From assembly GCF_018130785.1 (NCBI RefSeq), contig NZ_JAFCJT010000020.1:1-64000 (forward strand): DNA of 64,000 nucleotides, in the 5' to 3' direction. Below the pieces are notes generated by a model. The model was not told where the DNA came from and made no database searches. It saw only the letters and a list, made by a program, of their open reading frames with translations. The stretch's first letter is position 1; each line of letters begins with the position of its first letter. Positions 41,367 through 50,725 of this stretch are shown here, one piece after another. Source of the stretch: Bradyrhizobium liaoningense (GTDB lineage Bacteria > Pseudomonadota > Alphaproteobacteria > Rhizobiales > Xanthobacteraceae). The position numbers and the translations under genes are program-made.

Positions 41367-42707
41367 TCAGTTCGATGGCCGGATCTCGACATCCGGCACG
41401 GCCGTGCCCTTGACGCTGACAAGCAACGGCGTTGTCGATAACGCCGTCCAGGCGCCGGCGACAGGGCCCGGCGCTTTCTGACATACATAGCTGATCTCGG
41501 CATTGGGTTCCGCATTTTTTAATCGAACTTCGAAGCGCTTCGACGCAGTCTCCGACCAAAGCGCCAGTTTCGTTTCCGATCCGCTGTCACTGCGGATCTG
41601 CACGACGCCGGGCGCCGGCGTGGTTCGCGTTGCCTTCAGGCTGGTGCGGATGAAGGCCCAGCTCTCGCGAATGGAACACACCGCGGGCTTCGGCGAATTG
41701 TCGAAATGATAAATGCCGAAATTGTCCTCCAGTTCGCCAGGCTTCGTTCCACTGTCCTTCAGCTCGTAAAGCCATATCCCCTTGAGCCAGGGGCCGGCGG
41801 TCGAGGCCCAGAGGATGATCTGCGCCATGTTGTCGGCGGCAAGCTGCTCGGTCACGCCGCATTTCGCACTCGGCGTCGGCCAGCCCGTTTCGGTCAGATA
41901 GATCGGATAGTCGGGATTGCCGGTCGCCTGTGCGACGCGTTGATGAAGATTCTGCAGCCGCTCGATCGCCTCAGCCGCGGTGCGCCCGGCCGGCGATAAG
42001 CAATGGTTGTAGATGTGGATGGACATCCCGTCCGCAATACGAAGCAGGTCGGTCTTCAGCAGCGCGTCGGTCCATTTCCAGCCCGGATCGTCGCCCAGCG
42101 CTCCCACCACGAAGGGCGCGGACGGCACCGCCTGCTTGACTGCGGGCTGCACCGCTCGGGCGAGCGTCACATAATTGTCAACGGTGAAGAGCGGCTCTGC
42201 GCGCGCCCTGAGATTGTACTCATTCCACAACTCGAAGATCGGTTGCCGTGATGCGACCGCTTGCGCGGCTGCCGCGGCATAGGTGACGAATCTCTGGCGC
42301 GCTTCGTCGGTCGTCGGCGGATCGGAGTTCGGGACGAGGTGATGGCCGGCCCCGAGAATGAGCAGCGGGATTCCGCCGCCGGTCCTGATCTGGGTCTCGA
42401 GGCGGCCGTTCAGGGCATTGAAGCCCAGTCGCTTGCCGGGCAGCTCGAAATCCGACCAGGGGAAGTCGTCGCGGAACGAGGTGACCCCCAGCTCCTTCAT
42501 CTGCTTGATAGCGGTCGCGGGCACATAGCCGCGGGCGCTGGTGACGCCGCCGAGGCCCTGGTGCGTGCCGACGCCCAGCAGGAAGCGCTGATCGAGCGGC
42601 TGCGCGTTCTGTGCGTTGGCAGGATATGAGAGGCCGGCAGCGACGCAGAGCCCGCTCATCAGCATCCGGAAACGACGCAGTGCGCGTTTCCTGTTTTGCT
42701 CGGTCAC
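41367..42707 (-). CDS. Secreted glycosidase-like protein, clan GH-A fold
   Basis: A 446-residue protein with N-terminal signal (LMSGLCVAAGLSYPANA). Barrel with acid/base E163 in FELWNEYN and nucleophile E273 in YLTETGWP; the C-terminal 100 residues form a beta-rich domain. This is the GH39-like arrangement. The start is taken as GTG 42707, nine bases after CAGGAG. It lies between the Wza-like and GT genes of one operon, so it probably acts on nascent EPS in the periplasm or at the cell surface. Confidence 0.75.
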   Translation of the reverse strand: MTEQNRKRALRRFRMLMSGLCVAAGLSYPANAQNAQPLDQRFLLGVGTHQGLGGVTSARGYVPATAIKQMKELGVTSFRDDFPWSDFELPGKRLGFNALNGRLETQIRTGGGIPLLILGAGHHLVPNSDPPTTDEARQRFVTYAAAAAQAVASRQPIFELWNEYNLRARAEPLFTVDNYVTLARAVQPAVKQAVPSAPFVVGALGDDPGWKWTDALLKTDLLRIADGMSIHIYNHCLSPAGRTAAEAIERLQNLHQRVAQATGNPDYPIYLTETGWPTPSAKCGVTEQLAADNMAQIILWASTAGPWLKGIWLYELKDSGTKPGELEDNFGIYHFDNSPKPAVCSIRESWAFIRTSLKATRTTPAPGVVQIRSDSGSETKLALWSETASKRFEVRLKNAEPNAEISYVCQKAPGPVAGAWTALSTTPLLVSVKGTAVPDVEIRPSN

Positions 42708-42819
42708 GCTCGTGTCCACTCCTGCTCGCGTCAACCCGACAAGGCTAATACTCTTCTGTGGCCCCAATGGGGTGGGGCCGCCTTGTCTGCGCGCTCGTCA
42801 TTGAGCGCGCTGAGTTGGG

Positions 42820-44064
42820 CTATTTGGAGTTCACGACCACCGAGCTGATGTTGTCCGCGTTGGTGGTTGCCGCGTTCAGCGGGTTCATGAGCTTGATGAA
42901 TTCGATCGACGGCGATTCCGCTACCGAGATCACGTCGTGATCGCGCATCCTGAAAGTATCCGCCTGGAACCAGCCGTCCGGCTTGCTCATGTCGAACTTG
43001 TAGACGGCAGGGACCGACTTGGTCGGGAACTGGGATACGGCGATGCCGATCCTCTCCAGCAGCGGCTTGGGCTCGAAACGGTAGACGTAGATCGACTTGG
43101 AGTCCGCACGGGCGCCGTCGAGACCGCCTGCCTTCGCGATGGCTTCAGCCAGCGACATGTTGTCGTTCTCAAACGAGAAACGACGGTTGTTGGTGCCGCC
43201 GATCGATCCCGGAGACGGCGTCGAACCGAACACCATATAGACGCGCGGAATGCGGGTCAGGAAGACGACATCGCCCGGAGCGAGCAGCGCGTCCTCGTTG
43301 GGGTTGTGCACGACCGAGGACATCGTCTCGCTGTAGGTGCGGCCGTCGCGCTTGATCGTGATCGTGCTCTCGTAGGACGGATATTTCGGGCCGCCGGCGC
43401 GTGCGATCGCGCCCATCAGACGAATCCCGCCCGGATCGATCGGGAAGCGGAGCGGCGAGTTGACTTCGCCAAGCACGCTGATCTGGTTGCCGCGCTGTTC
43501 CGCCACGCTCACGACGGCCTGCGGGTCGATGGCGCGGTCCTTGAGGCGCTCGCGGATGATGTTCGAGACGGCGCGCGGCGTCAGCCCAGCGACCTTGATC
43601 GATCCGGCGTAGGGGATGTTGATGTTGCCGGACTGGTCGACCTGCTGTCGCGGAATGTCCACGAAGTTGCCCGGTCGCACGCCCGCCTCGCGCGGAATGA
43701 ACAGGCCACCTGCCTGCGCTTCGTACACGGTCACGGTGACGATGTCGCCGATGCCGATCGTGACGTCGCGATAATTGCCGCCGGGGAGGCGGGAGAACAC
43801 CATTCCGGCGGAGTCCGTGAACGCGTTGGTCGCCTGGAGGATCGCCGGATTGACCGGCATCAGGGCATAGGCGAGCGGCGCACTCGGCTCGGTGATCAGC
43901 GCTGCATTTGTTTGCGTTGAGGCGGCATCAGGAGAGTCTAACGGAATGAAGCTACCGCAACCCGTCAAGGAGACGCTGATCGCAGCAACGGCCAGGATTC
44001 GGCTAATCCCGAAATCAAAATTCAAACGTTCGGTCTTAGCCACCGCCATTCCCTTCGTACTCAT
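42820..44064 (-). CDS. Wza-like polysaccharide export outer-membrane lipoprotein
   Basis: A 414-residue protein whose lipobox SLTGC places the lipidated cysteine at C36. The Poly_export domain follows (IGIGDIVTVTVYE, VDQSGNINIPYAGSIKVAGL) and then SLBB-type repeats (ISVLGEVNSPLRF, VYMVFGSTPSPG). It would form the outer-membrane channel through which the polymer, driven by the Wzc-like kinase, leaves the cell. It heads the minus-strand operon, with a 523-base upstream region. Confidence 0.93.
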   Translation of the reverse strand: MSTKGMAVAKTERLNFDFGISRILAVAAISVSLTGCGSFIPLDSPDAASTQTNAALITEPSAPLAYALMPVNPAILQATNAFTDSAGMVFSRLPGGNYRDVTIGIGDIVTVTVYEAQAGGLFIPREAGVRPGNFVDIPRQQVDQSGNINIPYAGSIKVAGLTPRAVSNIIRERLKDRAIDPQAVVSVAEQRGNQISVLGEVNSPLRFPIDPGGIRLMGAIARAGGPKYPSYESTITIKRDGRTYSETMSSVVHNPNEDALLAPGDVVFLTRIPRVYMVFGSTPSPGSIGGTNNRRFSFENDNMSLAEAIAKAGGLDGARADSKSIYVYRFEPKPLLERIGIAVSQFPTKSVPAVYKFDMSKPDGWFQADTFRMRDHDVISVAESPSIEFIKLMNPLNAATTNADNISSVVVNSK

Positions 44065-44587
44065 CTAAAATCTGAATCACCGTACAAATCCCGTGCTGCG
44101 GAGTCACTGCTACGTCTTCGACTTTATGGTAAAGCACTTGTGGCTGTGACCTTATTGCCACTTGTGAACGTGGATACACGTCGAAATCGCTGTCCAAAGT
44201 TTGTGCGGAACATCCTCTTTAGTGAGCAGTTCGCAAACTGAACATATACGTGTCAGACCGATGTCACGATTGAGGTCGCGATCGAACCAGTGAGCTGCGC
44301 GCGGCGATGGACCGCAGATGCGACAGCGTGGTCGCGCGATGATATCGACATAAACTTCAGGTGTGGGATCTGATCGTGAGCGATCCTGCGTTGTGTTTTC
44401 GTCATCCTGCGGCGGGCAATGCGCCCGAGCGGACGTTCTCGCCGGGTCATCGGACCAATGTTTCTGCGACGGGATTCCCCCTCCGTTAACGCTTAGATTT
44501 GGAAGCTGGCGTCACGCTGGCGTCCGTAAGGTCTTCCTAATCCTGATCCGGCTAGTGGTCGGTCAAACAAGAGGGAAGGCGAAGACG
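44065..44587. promoter_or_regulatory. Upstream region of the Wza-like gene
   Basis: 523 bases without a convincing gene. It should hold the promoter of the export operon and of the small + strand gene. The octamer CACTTGTG occurs twice (44135-44142 and 44159-44166), 24 bases apart, on the same strand. The minus open frame at 44253-44450 is not convincing. Confidence 0.45.
44135..44166. promoter_or_regulatory. Direct repeat pair CACTTGTG
   Basis: Two copies spaced 24 bases start to start, 71-98 bases upstream of the Wza-like start codon. A spacing near two helical turns and the near-palindromic octamer suit a transcription-factor site; no protein can be named. Confidence 0.3.
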
Positions 44588-44731
44588 ATGTTGCACACTG
44601 GATCATTGCTGTTCGCGGCCGGCTTTCTCACCTGCGCGCTGGTCGTCGCATCGGCCATTGCGTGGTCGTTCTCCGACAACCGCGTGACCGACGGCGAATT
44701 CGCGCAGGACGATGCCCGCCGGATCGCCTGA
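44588..44731 (+). CDS. Small membrane protein, hypothetical
   Basis: A 47-residue protein with one hydrophobic helix (LLFAAGFLTCALVVASAIAW) and an acidic tail (DGEFAQDDARRIA). GGAAGG is eight bases before the ATG. It ends 11 bases before the end of the convergent glycosyltransferase gene. Function unknown; a small regulator of the export complex is possible only by position. Confidence 0.5.
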   Translation: MLHTGSLLFAAGFLTCALVVASAIAWSFSDNRVTDGEFAQDDARRIA

Positions 44732-44742
44732 TCGGCCGGTCG

Positions 44743-45903
44743 CTACGATCGCACATTGTTCGGGAAATCGGACTGCAGCTTCGCCTGCTGCCCGGATTCG
44801 CTCATCCGCACATGCAGGACGTCGGCATAGACCTGACTGAGGGTGCGGTGGGTCTGCTCGATGTCGTAGAGGCGGGTGAAACGCTCATATCCGGCACGGC
44901 CGACCGCAGCCAGATCGAGCCTGACTGCGCGTTGAAAACCTTCAGCCAGCTTTTCGGCCGAGACTTCGTCGCACAGCACGCCGGTCGCATTGTCTTCGAC
45001 GATTTCCGGCAGGGCGCCGATGCGGAAGGCAATGATCGGCTTGGCCGCCCGCATCGCCTCGATGGCGACAAGGCCAAACGCCTCCCAGCGTGAGGGAATC
45101 GCGACCATGTCGGCATGGTCGAGCTCGGCCTCGATCTGGTTGCGGTTCATCCAGCCCAGAAACGAGACGTTGGCGGGCAGATCGCTTGTGCGGAATTTGC
45201 TGACGACCGAGGCGCCGATGAGGCGTACGTCGAGCTTGTCTCCGAGTGCACGCGCCGCCTCGATCAGGAGATCGTAGCCCTTCTGACGGTCGAGGCGCCC
45301 GATGAAGAGGACCTTGATCTTCTCCGACCGCCACGGCGCTGCGCCCTTGTCGAGCGCGGGACGCTGCTTGGAAATCCCGTTGTGCACAAGAACCAGGCGA
45401 CTAGCCGCGATTCCGACCTGCTTGGCGTCGGCCTGCTCGCTCTCCGAGATGCAGACGATGCGATGGGTGAATTTCGACAGCACGAGCTCGGTGAATTTCG
45501 TGACCTCGCGGCTGAGGCGGCCGGTCTCGCGGCCGAAGGCCCAGCCGTGCGGGCAATAGACGATGCGCGATCGCCGATAGGTGAGCCAGAGCACCGGGCG
45601 CACCACGAGGCCGGCGAAGGACGAGTGCAGATGGATGACGTCAGGACGAAGCTGCCGGACCGCGCGCATGGTTGCAAACAGCATGCGAAACAGACCGAGC
45701 GCGTTGCGTCCGTCGCGCGGAAACGTGGTGACCGCGTCGTCCTCGATGTTCACCAGGTCGCTGCGATGGTCGGAAGGAACGACATAGTTGACGTTGCCGC
45801 GGCCGAAGCTCGCGCTCTGGTGCGGATGCAGCTCGTTGAGGTAGGTCGCGATGCCGCCACGGACCGTTTCGGCGACATGCAGAATCTTCAGGCCGCTGGA
45901 CAA
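44743..45903 (-). CDS. Glycosyltransferase family 4
   Basis: A 386-residue GT-B enzyme. N-terminus KILHVAETVRGGIATYLNEL; C-terminal VLFIGRLDRQKGYDLLIEAA and IPSRWEAFGLVAIEAM with the paired Glu. The start is a TTG at 45903 with GGAAGGA seven bases upstream; an out-of-frame ATG overlaps. It forms a pair with the GT at 46002. Donor and acceptor unknown. Confidence 0.9.
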   Translation of the reverse strand: MSSGLKILHVAETVRGGIATYLNELHPHQSASFGRGNVNYVVPSDHRSDLVNIEDDAVTTFPRDGRNALGLFRMLFATMRAVRQLRPDVIHLHSSFAGLVVRPVLWLTYRRSRIVYCPHGWAFGRETGRLSREVTKFTELVLSKFTHRIVCISESEQADAKQVGIAASRLVLVHNGISKQRPALDKGAAPWRSEKIKVLFIGRLDRQKGYDLLIEAARALGDKLDVRLIGASVVSKFRTSDLPANVSFLGWMNRNQIEAELDHADMVAIPSRWEAFGLVAIEAMRAAKPIIAFRIGALPEIVEDNATGVLCDEVSAEKLAEGFQRAVRLDLAAVGRAGYERFTRLYDIEQTHRTLSQVYADVLHVRMSESGQQAKLQSDFPNNVRS

Positions 45904-46001
45904 CGGTCATTCCTTCCTTGTCTTGAAGACGCCAGATCTTGGAGACGCCAGATCTTGCAGACGCACGTCTAACGCCTCCAAGCAGCAATAATTGGGCCGC
46001 G

Positions 46002-47117
46002 TCATTGTTTCGCACGGCCGGATGTGGATTGGGATGCCGGTTTGGCGAGGAATTCGAGCATCGCTGCGGCGGACTTGGCCCAGGAATATGTCATGAGCCG
46101 CTGCCGCTGCTTCTCCTGTTCCGCCGGCGAAATCCTGCCGAGTTCAATTCTTTCACGCATCCGTGTCGAAAGATCGTCCGCGTTGAGCGGATCGAAATAG
46201 ACGGCGGCATCGGCGCAGGTCTCGCGCACGGCATCGGCGGAACTCGCGATGACCGGACAGGCGAAGAACATCGCCTCCAGGGGAGGCACGCCGAATCCCT
46301 CATAAAGGCTCGGGAACACGAACGCCGCGGCCCGGGAGAACAGCGCGGCAATCTCCTCGTCCTTCAGGCGCCCGGCGATGACGACGCCGGCCCTCGATTC
46401 CGTGGCCGCGCCTCCGAACACCTTGCTGTTGTCGCCTCCGACCACGACCAGCGGAAAGTCGGCGCGGCCAAGCCGCTCGGCGGCACGAATGGCAGTATCG
46501 ACATTCTTGTTCTTCGTCATCGAGCCGACGAAGAGGAAGAACTGATGGGGCGCAAGACGCAGTCTGTCGATGATCGAGAAGTCGGGGGCGACGGTCGCGA
46601 AATGTTCTGCGCTGTTCGCAATGACGGGAATCGACGCAGGATCCACCGACAGCACCTCGGCAAGTTCGTTGCGTGAAAACGCTGAAACTGTTGCGATCGT
46701 TGCCGTGCGTGCCAGCAGATGGCCGAGCGTCCGATGCAAGGCGAGGTAGCGCCAGCTGAAGAAGTCCGGTCGCCGGAAAACCTGCGCGTCATGAATCACG
46801 ACAAGGTGTTCGCGGTGGAGCACCGGGCCGGAATTGGCAAGGCTGACGAGACGGGTGCCCGCCGCGGCGCGCGCCAGATCGATCTGGTCCCACGCGTGGC
46901 CCTGCAATGATCCAATCTGCTTGATGGTGATGCGGCGAAGACCGGGAAGCGTCTGCGCATTCGGCGGCGCAAGTATTTGCCACTCTGCATCCAGCAGTTG
47001 CCGCGGAGCTTCTCCGCTCGCGAGCAACCGGTCCATCGCCTTGACGATTTCGGCGGCATAGCGCTGCACGCCCGTTAGCGATTGTGACAGGAACCTGCCG
47101 TTGATGGAGAGTTTCAA
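46002..47117 (-). CDS. Glycosyltransferase family 4, mannosyltransferase-like group
   Basis: A 371-residue enzyme of the group typified by WbdA/WbpY-like transferases: LSINGRFLSQSLTGVQRYAA at the start, VVIHDAQVFRRPDFFSW, FLFVGSMTKNKNVDTAIRAA, FPSLYEGFGVPPLEAMF. Members of the group often use GDP-mannose or GDP-fucose; this is suggestive because gmd and fcl are nearby. The TTG at 47117 is taken from homology of the first motif; no strong ribosome site is seen. It is divergent from the epimerase gene. Confidence 0.85.
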   Translation of the reverse strand: MKLSINGRFLSQSLTGVQRYAAEIVKAMDRLLASGEAPRQLLDAEWQILAPPNAQTLPGLRRITIKQIGSLQGHAWDQIDLARAAAGTRLVSLANSGPVLHREHLVVIHDAQVFRRPDFFSWRYLALHRTLGHLLARTATIATVSAFSRNELAEVLSVDPASIPVIANSAEHFATVAPDFSIIDRLRLAPHQFFLFVGSMTKNKNVDTAIRAAERLGRADFPLVVVGGDNSKVFGGAATESRAGVVIAGRLKDEEIAALFSRAAAFVFPSLYEGFGVPPLEAMFFACPVIASSADAVRETCADAAVYFDPLNADDLSTRMRERIELGRISPAEQEKQRQRLMTYSWAKSAAAMLEFLAKPASQSTSGRAKQ

Positions 47118-47377
47118 AGCCGATCTTTTTCTTTGCGGGTTCTTGCGCGAACAATGCTCCAAGACTGGGCATTCGCGCCGAATATTCGTTCTATGACGTC
47201 TAGCACATGTGGCGCTATCGTCCGAGCATCCTCGCAGGCGGATAGCATGCGAGGATGCATGACGCCATCATGTTTCCTACACATTTCGATGCGCTTACAT
47301 GGACCGACTGATTTGATGTTTGTCGTGACTGTCCAAACCTTGCCTCTCATGTCCTGGTCTGGCAATGCATTCGCGGA

Positions 47378-48406
47378 ATGAACGAGATGAAAACTTTGCG
47401 GCCAGTGATCGTTACCGGTGCTGCCGGCTTTATCGGAATGCATGTTTGTGAACGGCTGTTGGCGCGTGGCGAGCAGGTCGTTGGCATCGATTCATTCACT
47501 CCGTATTACGATCCCGCGCTGAAGCGTGCGCGTCTCGCAACGCTCGAGCACCGTCCAGGGTTCAAATTCTACGAGATCGATCTCGCCGATTTCGCCGCCG
47601 TGACGCGCGTCTTCGACGAGGTCTCGCCCGATCGCGTCGTGCATCTGGCGGCGCAGCCCGGCGTGCGCGCGTCGATCGACGATCCCATCACCAGCATCCG
47701 CGCCAATTGTGACGGCTTTGTCACCATGCTCGAAGCCGGCCGGCGCCGGGGTCTGGCGCATCTCGTCTACGCCTCGTCGAGTTCGGTGTATGGCGCCAAC
47801 CGCACCTTGCCGTATTCGACCGAGCATTCGGTGAACCATCCGGTCAGCCTCTACGCCGCAAGCAAGAAAGCCAACGAACTGATGGCGCATACGTTTGCCC
47901 ATGTTCACAAGCTGCCGGTGACCGGGCTTCGCTTCTTCACCGTCTACGGCCCGTGGGGCCGGCCCGACATGGCCGCCTATCTGTTCACGCGCGCGATCTT
48001 TGCAAATGAGCCGATCAGGATTTTCAATAATGGTGACATGTGGCGTGACTTCACCTATGTCGACGACATCGTCGAGGGCGTGATCCGCACCCTCGATCGG
48101 CCCGCGACGCCGAATCCCGCGTGGAATGCCGAGCAGCCGGAGAATTCGTCGAGCTATGCGCCGTATCGCGTCTACAACATCGGCAACAACAGGTCGGTCA
48201 ACCTGATGGAGTTCGTCGAGACGCTGGAGAAGATCATCGGCAAGCCGGCGATCCGCCAGCTGCTGCCGATGCAGGCCGGCGACGTCCTGGAAACGCGCGC
48301 CGACATTTCCGCCCTCCAGCGCGACGTCGGTTTCTCGCCTTCGACCTCGATTGCGGATGGCCTCGGCCGCTTCGTCGACTGGTATCGGACGTACCACGGC
48401 GTCTGA
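47378..48406 (+). CDS. UDP-glucuronate 4-epimerase-like NAD-dependent epimerase
   Basis: A 342-residue short-chain dehydrogenase of the extended family. NAD-binding VTGAAGFIGMHV; YAASKKANE supplies the Tyr-Lys pair, with the Ser of YASSSSVYGA before it. The segment RFFTVYGPWGRPDMA is typical of UDP-glucuronate 4-epimerases, which make UDP-galacturonate. It would act on the product of the Ugd gene at 50726. ATG 47378; divergent from the GT at 46002. Confidence 0.85.
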   Translation: MNEMKTLRPVIVTGAAGFIGMHVCERLLARGEQVVGIDSFTPYYDPALKRARLATLEHRPGFKFYEIDLADFAAVTRVFDEVSPDRVVHLAAQPGVRASIDDPITSIRANCDGFVTMLEAGRRRGLAHLVYASSSSVYGANRTLPYSTEHSVNHPVSLYAASKKANELMAHTFAHVHKLPVTGLRFFTVYGPWGRPDMAAYLFTRAIFANEPIRIFNNGDMWRDFTYVDDIVEGVIRTLDRPATPNPAWNAEQPENSSSYAPYRVYNIGNNRSVNLMEFVETLEKIIGKPAIRQLLPMQAGDVLETRADISALQRDVGFSPSTSIADGLGRFVDWYRTYHGV

Positions 48407-48556
48407 TTCCGCGAGCGGCGGCACCTGCGTCCCGCCCGGGAACGCCTGTTTTTGTGCTGGGTTTTGCGCTTTTGGTCGCCGGTGACCTTGTCAGCGGGCG
48501 CGACGGTGGGTATCCCGTCCTCTGAACCTCTTTGACCCGGAACCAGGCGCAGGCCC

Positions 48557-49627
48557 ATGGCTGAGCGGATCGCTCTTATCACCGGCGTGACCGGCCAGGA
48601 CGGCGCCTATCTCGCCGAATATCTGCTGTCGCTCGGCTATGTCGTGCACGGCATCAAGCGGCGCTCGTCCTCGTTCAACACCGCGCGCGTCGATCATCTC
48701 TACCAGGACCCGCATGTCGGCAACGTGCCGTTCCTGATGCATTACGGCGACATGACGGATTCGACCAACCTGATCCGCCTGGTGCAGCAGATCCGGCCGA
48801 CCGAGATCTACAATCTCGCCGCCCAGAGCCACGTCGCCGTCAGCTTCGAGAGCCCGGAATACACCGCCAATGCCGACGCCATCGGCGTGCTGCGCCTCCT
48901 GGAAGCGATCCGCATCCTCGGCATGGAGAAGGAGACGCGGTTCTACCAGGCCTCGACCTCCGAGCTCTATGGGCTGGTGCAGGAGATCCCGCAGAAGGAG
49001 ACCACGCCGTTCTATCCGCGCTCGCCTTACGGCGTTGCAAAGCTCTACGGCTACTGGATCACGGTGAACTACCGCGAAGCCTACGGCATGTTCGCGAGTA
49101 ACGGCATCCTGTTCAACCATGAGAGCCCGATCCGCGGCGAGACCTTTGTCACCCGCAAGATCACTCGCGGCGTGTCGCGTATCGAGGTCGGGCTGGAATA
49201 CACGCTCTATCTCGGCAATCTCGAAGCCAAGCGCGACTGGGGCCATGCCAAGGACTATGTCGAGGGCATGCACATGATCCTCCAGGCCGACAAGCCCGAT
49301 GACTTCGTGCTCGCCACCGGCGAGACGCGCTCGGTGCGCGAGATGGTCGAGCTCTCCTTCGCCCATGTCGGCCGCCGCATCGCCTGGCGCGGCAAGGGCG
49401 TCGATGAGACCGGCGTTGACGAGACGAGCGGCAAGACCGTGGTACGGGTCGATCCGACCTATTTCCGTCCGACCGAGGTCGATCTCCTGGTCGGCGACGC
49501 CAGCAAGGCGCGAAAGGTGCTCGGCTGGACGCCGAAGCGCAGCTTTGCCCAGCTCGTCGAGGAGATGATGGCGAGCGATCTGGCCGAGGCAAAGCGGGAC
49601 GCTGGCAGTGGCAAACGCACCGTTTGA
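48557..49627 (+). CDS. gmd: GDP-mannose 4,6-dehydratase
   Basis: A 356-residue enzyme converting GDP-D-mannose to GDP-4-keto-6-deoxymannose, first step to GDP-L-fucose. Motifs: ITGVTGQDGAYLAEYLLSLG, KRRSSSFNT, the ASTSELYG Thr/Glu, and Y-x3-K in YGVAKLYGYW; NHESPIRGETFVTRK is a hallmark. Its last 20 bases overlap the start of fcl, as in many fucose operons. Confidence 0.97.
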   Translation: MAERIALITGVTGQDGAYLAEYLLSLGYVVHGIKRRSSSFNTARVDHLYQDPHVGNVPFLMHYGDMTDSTNLIRLVQQIRPTEIYNLAAQSHVAVSFESPEYTANADAIGVLRLLEAIRILGMEKETRFYQASTSELYGLVQEIPQKETTPFYPRSPYGVAKLYGYWITVNYREAYGMFASNGILFNHESPIRGETFVTRKITRGVSRIEVGLEYTLYLGNLEAKRDWGHAKDYVEGMHMILQADKPDDFVLATGETRSVREMVELSFAHVGRRIAWRGKGVDETGVDETSGKTVVRVDPTYFRPTEVDLLVGDASKARKVLGWTPKRSFAQLVEEMMASDLAEAKRDAGSGKRTV

Positions 49628-50549
49628 GCTGAAGGGCAAGAGCGTCTATGTCGCCGGCCACCGCGGCATGGTCGGCAGCGCGATTGCGCGCCGGCTGGCG
49701 CGGGAGGACGTGCAGCTCGTCACGGTCGACCGGCGCGAGGTCGATCTCTGCAACCAGGCCGCTGTGTTCGACTGGTTTGCGAAAGCGCGACCGCAAGTGA
49801 TCTTCCTCGCCGCCGCCAAGGTCGGCGGCATCGTCGCCAACGATACGCTGCGCGCCGAGTTCATCTACGACAACATCGCGATCGCCGCGAACGTGATCCA
49901 GGCCGCGCATCTCAACGGCGCCGAAAAGCTGATGTTTCTGGGCTCGTCCTGCATCTATCCGAAGCTGGCACCGCAGCCGCTGCGCGAGGATTCGGTGCTG
50001 ACAGGTCCGCTGGAGCCGACCAACGAGCCCTATGCGATTGCCAAGATCGCCGGCATCAAGATGGCGGAGGCCTATCGCAGCCAGTATGGCAGCGACTTCA
50101 TCAGCGTGATGCCGACCAATCTCTACGGTCCCGGCGACAATTATCACCCCGAATTGAGCCACGTGGTCGCCGCCCTGATCCGCCGCTTCCACGAGGCGAA
50201 GGTTTCGGGCGCAAGGAGTGTCGCGGTGTGGGGCAGCGGCACGCCGCGGCGCGAGTTCCTCTATGTCGACGACATGGCGGATGCCTGCGTGCATCTGATG
50301 AAGACCTATTCGAGCGCGGAGCTGGTCAACATCGGCACCGGCGAGGACATCACCATCGCCGAGTTCGCCCGGGTCGTGGCAGACGTCGTCGGTTACGGCG
50401 GCAAAATCGATTTCGACGCCTCGCGTCCCGATGGAACACCGCGCAAGCTGCTCGACGTCAGCCGTCTCGCCAGGCTCGGCTGGCACGCCACGACCTCGCT
50501 CGAGGACGGCTTGAGGCGTGCATACGCGGCCTATCTGTCGCATACGTAG
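49608..50549 (+). CDS. fcl: GDP-L-fucose synthase
   Basis: A 313-residue bifunctional epimerase-reductase making GDP-L-fucose. Motifs: VAGHRGMVGSAIARRL, FLGSSCIYPKLAPQPL, YAIAKIAGIKMAEAY and LYGPGDNYHPELSHV. The start is GTG 49608, inside gmd. With gmd it shows that the EPS or another surface glycan contains fucose, or a derivative made from GDP-fucose. Confidence 0.97.
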   Translation: MANAPFELKGKSVYVAGHRGMVGSAIARRLAREDVQLVTVDRREVDLCNQAAVFDWFAKARPQVIFLAAAKVGGIVANDTLRAEFIYDNIAIAANVIQAAHLNGAEKLMFLGSSCIYPKLAPQPLREDSVLTGPLEPTNEPYAIAKIAGIKMAEAYRSQYGSDFISVMPTNLYGPGDNYHPELSHVVAALIRRFHEAKVSGARSVAVWGSGTPRREFLYVDDMADACVHLMKTYSSAELVNIGTGEDITIAEFARVVADVVGYGGKIDFDASRPDGTPRKLLDVSRLARLGWHATTSLEDGLRRAYAAYLSHT

Positions 50550-50725
50550 AATGCAACGATTGCATGTCGCGTATTTCAGGAGTTGTCAGCAACGCCTGTC
50601 ACGCGCGGCGGCTAAGGTTAATTCGTTCGCGAAGCAGCCTGCCCTAATGTTGGGCGTGCGACCGGATAGAGAAATGGTCTAGGGTGTTCGAGTGGAACAT
50701 CCGTCTTCAACGGAAAGAGTTTTTC

